51,083 nt of DNA from Haemophilus parahaemolyticus (GTDB taxonomy: Bacteria > Pseudomonadota > Gammaproteobacteria > Enterobacterales > Pasteurellaceae). The notes under the pieces are model-generated. The model was not told where the DNA came from. It was given only the letters and a program-made list of their open reading frames with translations, and made no database searches. Shown here piece after piece: positions 49,709-51,083 of this stretch (positions are counted from its first letter, which is position 1; the number at the start of each line of letters is the position of its first letter). A program made the position numbers and the translations under genes. Where the stretch lies: assembly GCF_018373095.1 (NCBI RefSeq), contig NZ_JAHAHT010000003.1, positions 1 through 51,083 of the forward strand. The letters run 5' to 3'.

Positions 49709-50015
49709 ATTGTTTTTGTTTCCTATTGATCTCTCTTGTAAGGTGGACTTTAGTCCGTCATAAAAAGATAAATATCACGGTGGATTAAAATCTATTCTAC
49801 GAGAAATAGACGTTAAATTCATACAAACAAGACAGATGAACCTGCCTTACTCGTGTCAGATAGGACAGGCAAATTTTGCGAGAGTTCGAGAGGTTGCAAA
49901 AATTTCTAGCAATTTAACCGCTTGTATTTTTAAACAAAAGCTTTTTGGCTTTATTTTATTGAATAGGGTATAATTTCCACTTATTTTTGTCTTTAACAGA
50001 AAGGTATTAAATTCA
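49709..50015. other. Divergent region htrA-mlaF
   Basis: 307 bases without a gene. Contains an uptake signal (ACCGCTTGT near 49918), the mlaF promoter (next entry), a small GGACT/AGTCC hairpin (49745-49756) and the htrA promoter, which I cannot place. No clear sigma-E type box was found. Confidence 0.6.
49945..49974 (+). promoter_or_regulatory. mlaF promoter
   Basis: TTGGCT (49945-49950) and a consensus TATAAT (49969-49974) are 18 bases apart, 41 bases before the mlaF ATG. Confidence 0.6.
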
Positions 50016-50819
50016 ATGCAACACACTGAAAACCTAGTTGAAGTAAATAATCTTACCTTTAAACGTGGTGATCGAGTGATTTATGACAACCTTAATCTGC
50101 ACGTTCAAAAAGGTAAAGTGACTGCAATTATGGGGCCCTCAGGAATTGGTAAGACTACTCTATTACGCTTAATTGGCGGTCAAATAATACCAGAATCAGG
50201 CGAAATTTTATTTGATGGACAAGATATTTGTACAGCCTCAAATAAAACACTTTATCAAATCCGTCAACGAATGGGGATGCTATTCCAATCAGGGGCGCTG
50301 TTTACTGATTTATCTACATTTGACAATGTTGCCTACCCAATTCGTGAACATACAAACTTGCCCGAAGAGTTGATTCGCAAGTTGGTGTTAATGAAATTAG
50401 AATCGGTAGGCTTACGAGGAGCTGCTCATCTCATGCCATCAGAACTCTCTGGCGGTATGGCTCGTCGTGCGGCACTTGCTCGTGCAATTGCATTAGATCC
50501 TGATTTAATTATGTATGATGAACCTTTTACAGGTCAGGATCCAATCAGTATGGGGGTGATTGTTGAGCTCATTAAGAAGCTAAATCAAGCATTAAACCTA
50601 ACATCTATTGTTGTTTCACATGATGTAACAGAAATATTAAGTATTGCTGATTATGCTTATATTGTGGCAAATAAAACTGTCATTGCACATGGGACTCCAG
50701 AGCAGTTAATGGCGAGTGAAGATCCACAAGTAATACAATTCTTAGCAGGTAAAGCTGATGGACCTGTACGTTTTCATTATCCAGCCAAAGATTATATAGA
50801 GGATTTGTTTAATGATTAA
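50016..50819 (+). CDS. mlaF: Phospholipid transport ATP-binding protein MlaF
   Basis: ATPase of the MlaFEDB complex that moves phospholipids between inner and outer membranes to keep lipid asymmetry. 267 residues with Walker A GPSGIGKTT, the unusual signature LSGGMARRAALARAI, Walker B LIMYDEPFTGQD and switch histidine VSHD; LSGGMARRAA and FQSGALFTDL are typical of MlaF. AAAGGTA precedes the ATG. It overlaps mlaE by eight bases. Confidence 0.95.
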   Translation: MQHTENLVEVNNLTFKRGDRVIYDNLNLHVQKGKVTAIMGPSGIGKTTLLRLIGGQIIPESGEILFDGQDICTASNKTLYQIRQRMGMLFQSGALFTDLSTFDNVAYPIREHTNLPEELIRKLVLMKLESVGLRGAAHLMPSELSGGMARRAALARAIALDPDLIMYDEPFTGQDPISMGVIVELIKKLNQALNLTSIVVSHDVTEILSIADYAYIVANKTVIAHGTPEQLMASEDPQVIQFLAGKADGPVRFHYPAKDYIEDLFND

Positions 50820-51083
50820 TTTTATCAACCAAATTGGGGCTTCAACTATCCAATTTATCCGAGCATTCGGACGAGCTATCTTTATGTTATGGGGAGCATT
50901 AATTGGCAGGCCACAATTTCGTAAACATACGCCACTTTTAATCAAGCAACTTCATGTGGTTGGTGTACAATCTTTGCTAATCATTATGCTTTCTGGTTTA
51001 TTTATCGGGATGGTTTTAGGCTTGCAAGGTTATGTTGTATTAGTGGATTTTGCCGCAGATAGTAGTTTAGGTACATTGGTGTC
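50812..51083 (+). CDS. mlaE: Phospholipid transport permease MlaE (cut by the window end)
   Basis: First 90 codons of the MlaE permease: MINFINQIGASTIQFIRAFG, the interfacial helix region, then PQFRKHTPLLIKQLHVVGVQSLLIIMLSGLF and VLGLQGYVVL, which match the MlaE/YrbE family start. It overlaps mlaF, as in the mlaFEDCB operon. The remainder lies beyond the window. Confidence 0.93.
   Translation, partial: MINFINQIGASTIQFIRAFGRAIFMLWGALIGRPQFRKHTPLLIKQLHVVGVQSLLIIMLSGLFIGMVLGLQGYVVLVDFAADSSLGTLV

Noticed and set aside
1..51083. CRISPR array, prophage, integron, rRNA operon or replication origin
   Set aside because: No regularly spaced repeats, phage genes, integrase, rRNA sequence, or dnaA/DnaA-box cluster was seen.

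Overview
The window is about 51 kb of ordinary chromosomal DNA from a member of the Pasteurellaceae. Three things support this. Gene neighbourhoods match the family (trpR-mtgA, recA-recX, ygiW-qseB-qseC, nqrABCDEF followed by apbE and nqrM, and a metT-leuW-glnU type tRNA cluster). Base composition is A+T rich. The DNA-uptake signal core ACAAGCGGT recurs dozens of times, on both strands and both inside and between genes. That core is the Actinobacillus pleuropneumoniae type, not the Haemophilus influenzae type (AAGTGCGGT). The source is therefore probably in the Actinobacillus/Mannheimia/Bibersteinia group; the species is not determined. No prophage, CRISPR array or intact insertion sequence is visible.

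Layout, 1-20 kb: dctA; aroE; a four-tRNA operon (Met, Leu, Gln, Gln) with a strong promoter; pgi; ruvC-acyP; a D-2-hydroxyacid dehydrogenase; lolCDE (lipoprotein release); recA-recX; dnaQ; then on the minus strand yacL, mtgA, trpR, a DUF3108 protein and cysB; then rsgA-rnhB-hinT-ycfL on plus, converging on nfuA.

Layout, 20-34 kb: the six-gene Na+-translocating NADH:quinone reductase operon, preceded by a small leader ORF that overlaps an intrinsic terminator. A HEPN/MNT toxin-antitoxin pair lies between nqrF and the flavinylation/assembly genes apbE and nqrM and is translationally coupled to apbE. Then come an AmpG-like permease, leuCD, fbp with a consensus CRP site, a decayed transposase remnant, and metK (minus) with a MetJ-type operator.

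Layout, 34-51 kb: djlA; dusC-ycjF; proB; a TSUP permease-nth pair; ygiW-qseBC; obgE and argS (minus) separated by a compound palindromic element; yecM; slyB followed by a short lipoprotein that looks like a SlyB relative without its glycine zipper; ppa and htrA (minus); and mlaF-mlaE running off the right edge.

Most of the window is housekeeping. The points most worth a second look are the toxin-antitoxin module in the NQR locus, the nqrA leader ORF/terminator, the transposase fossil upstream of metK, the slyB-linked lipoprotein, the unusually long acidic tail of RecA, and a recurring hairpin made of two opposed uptake signals that is used as intergenic punctuation.
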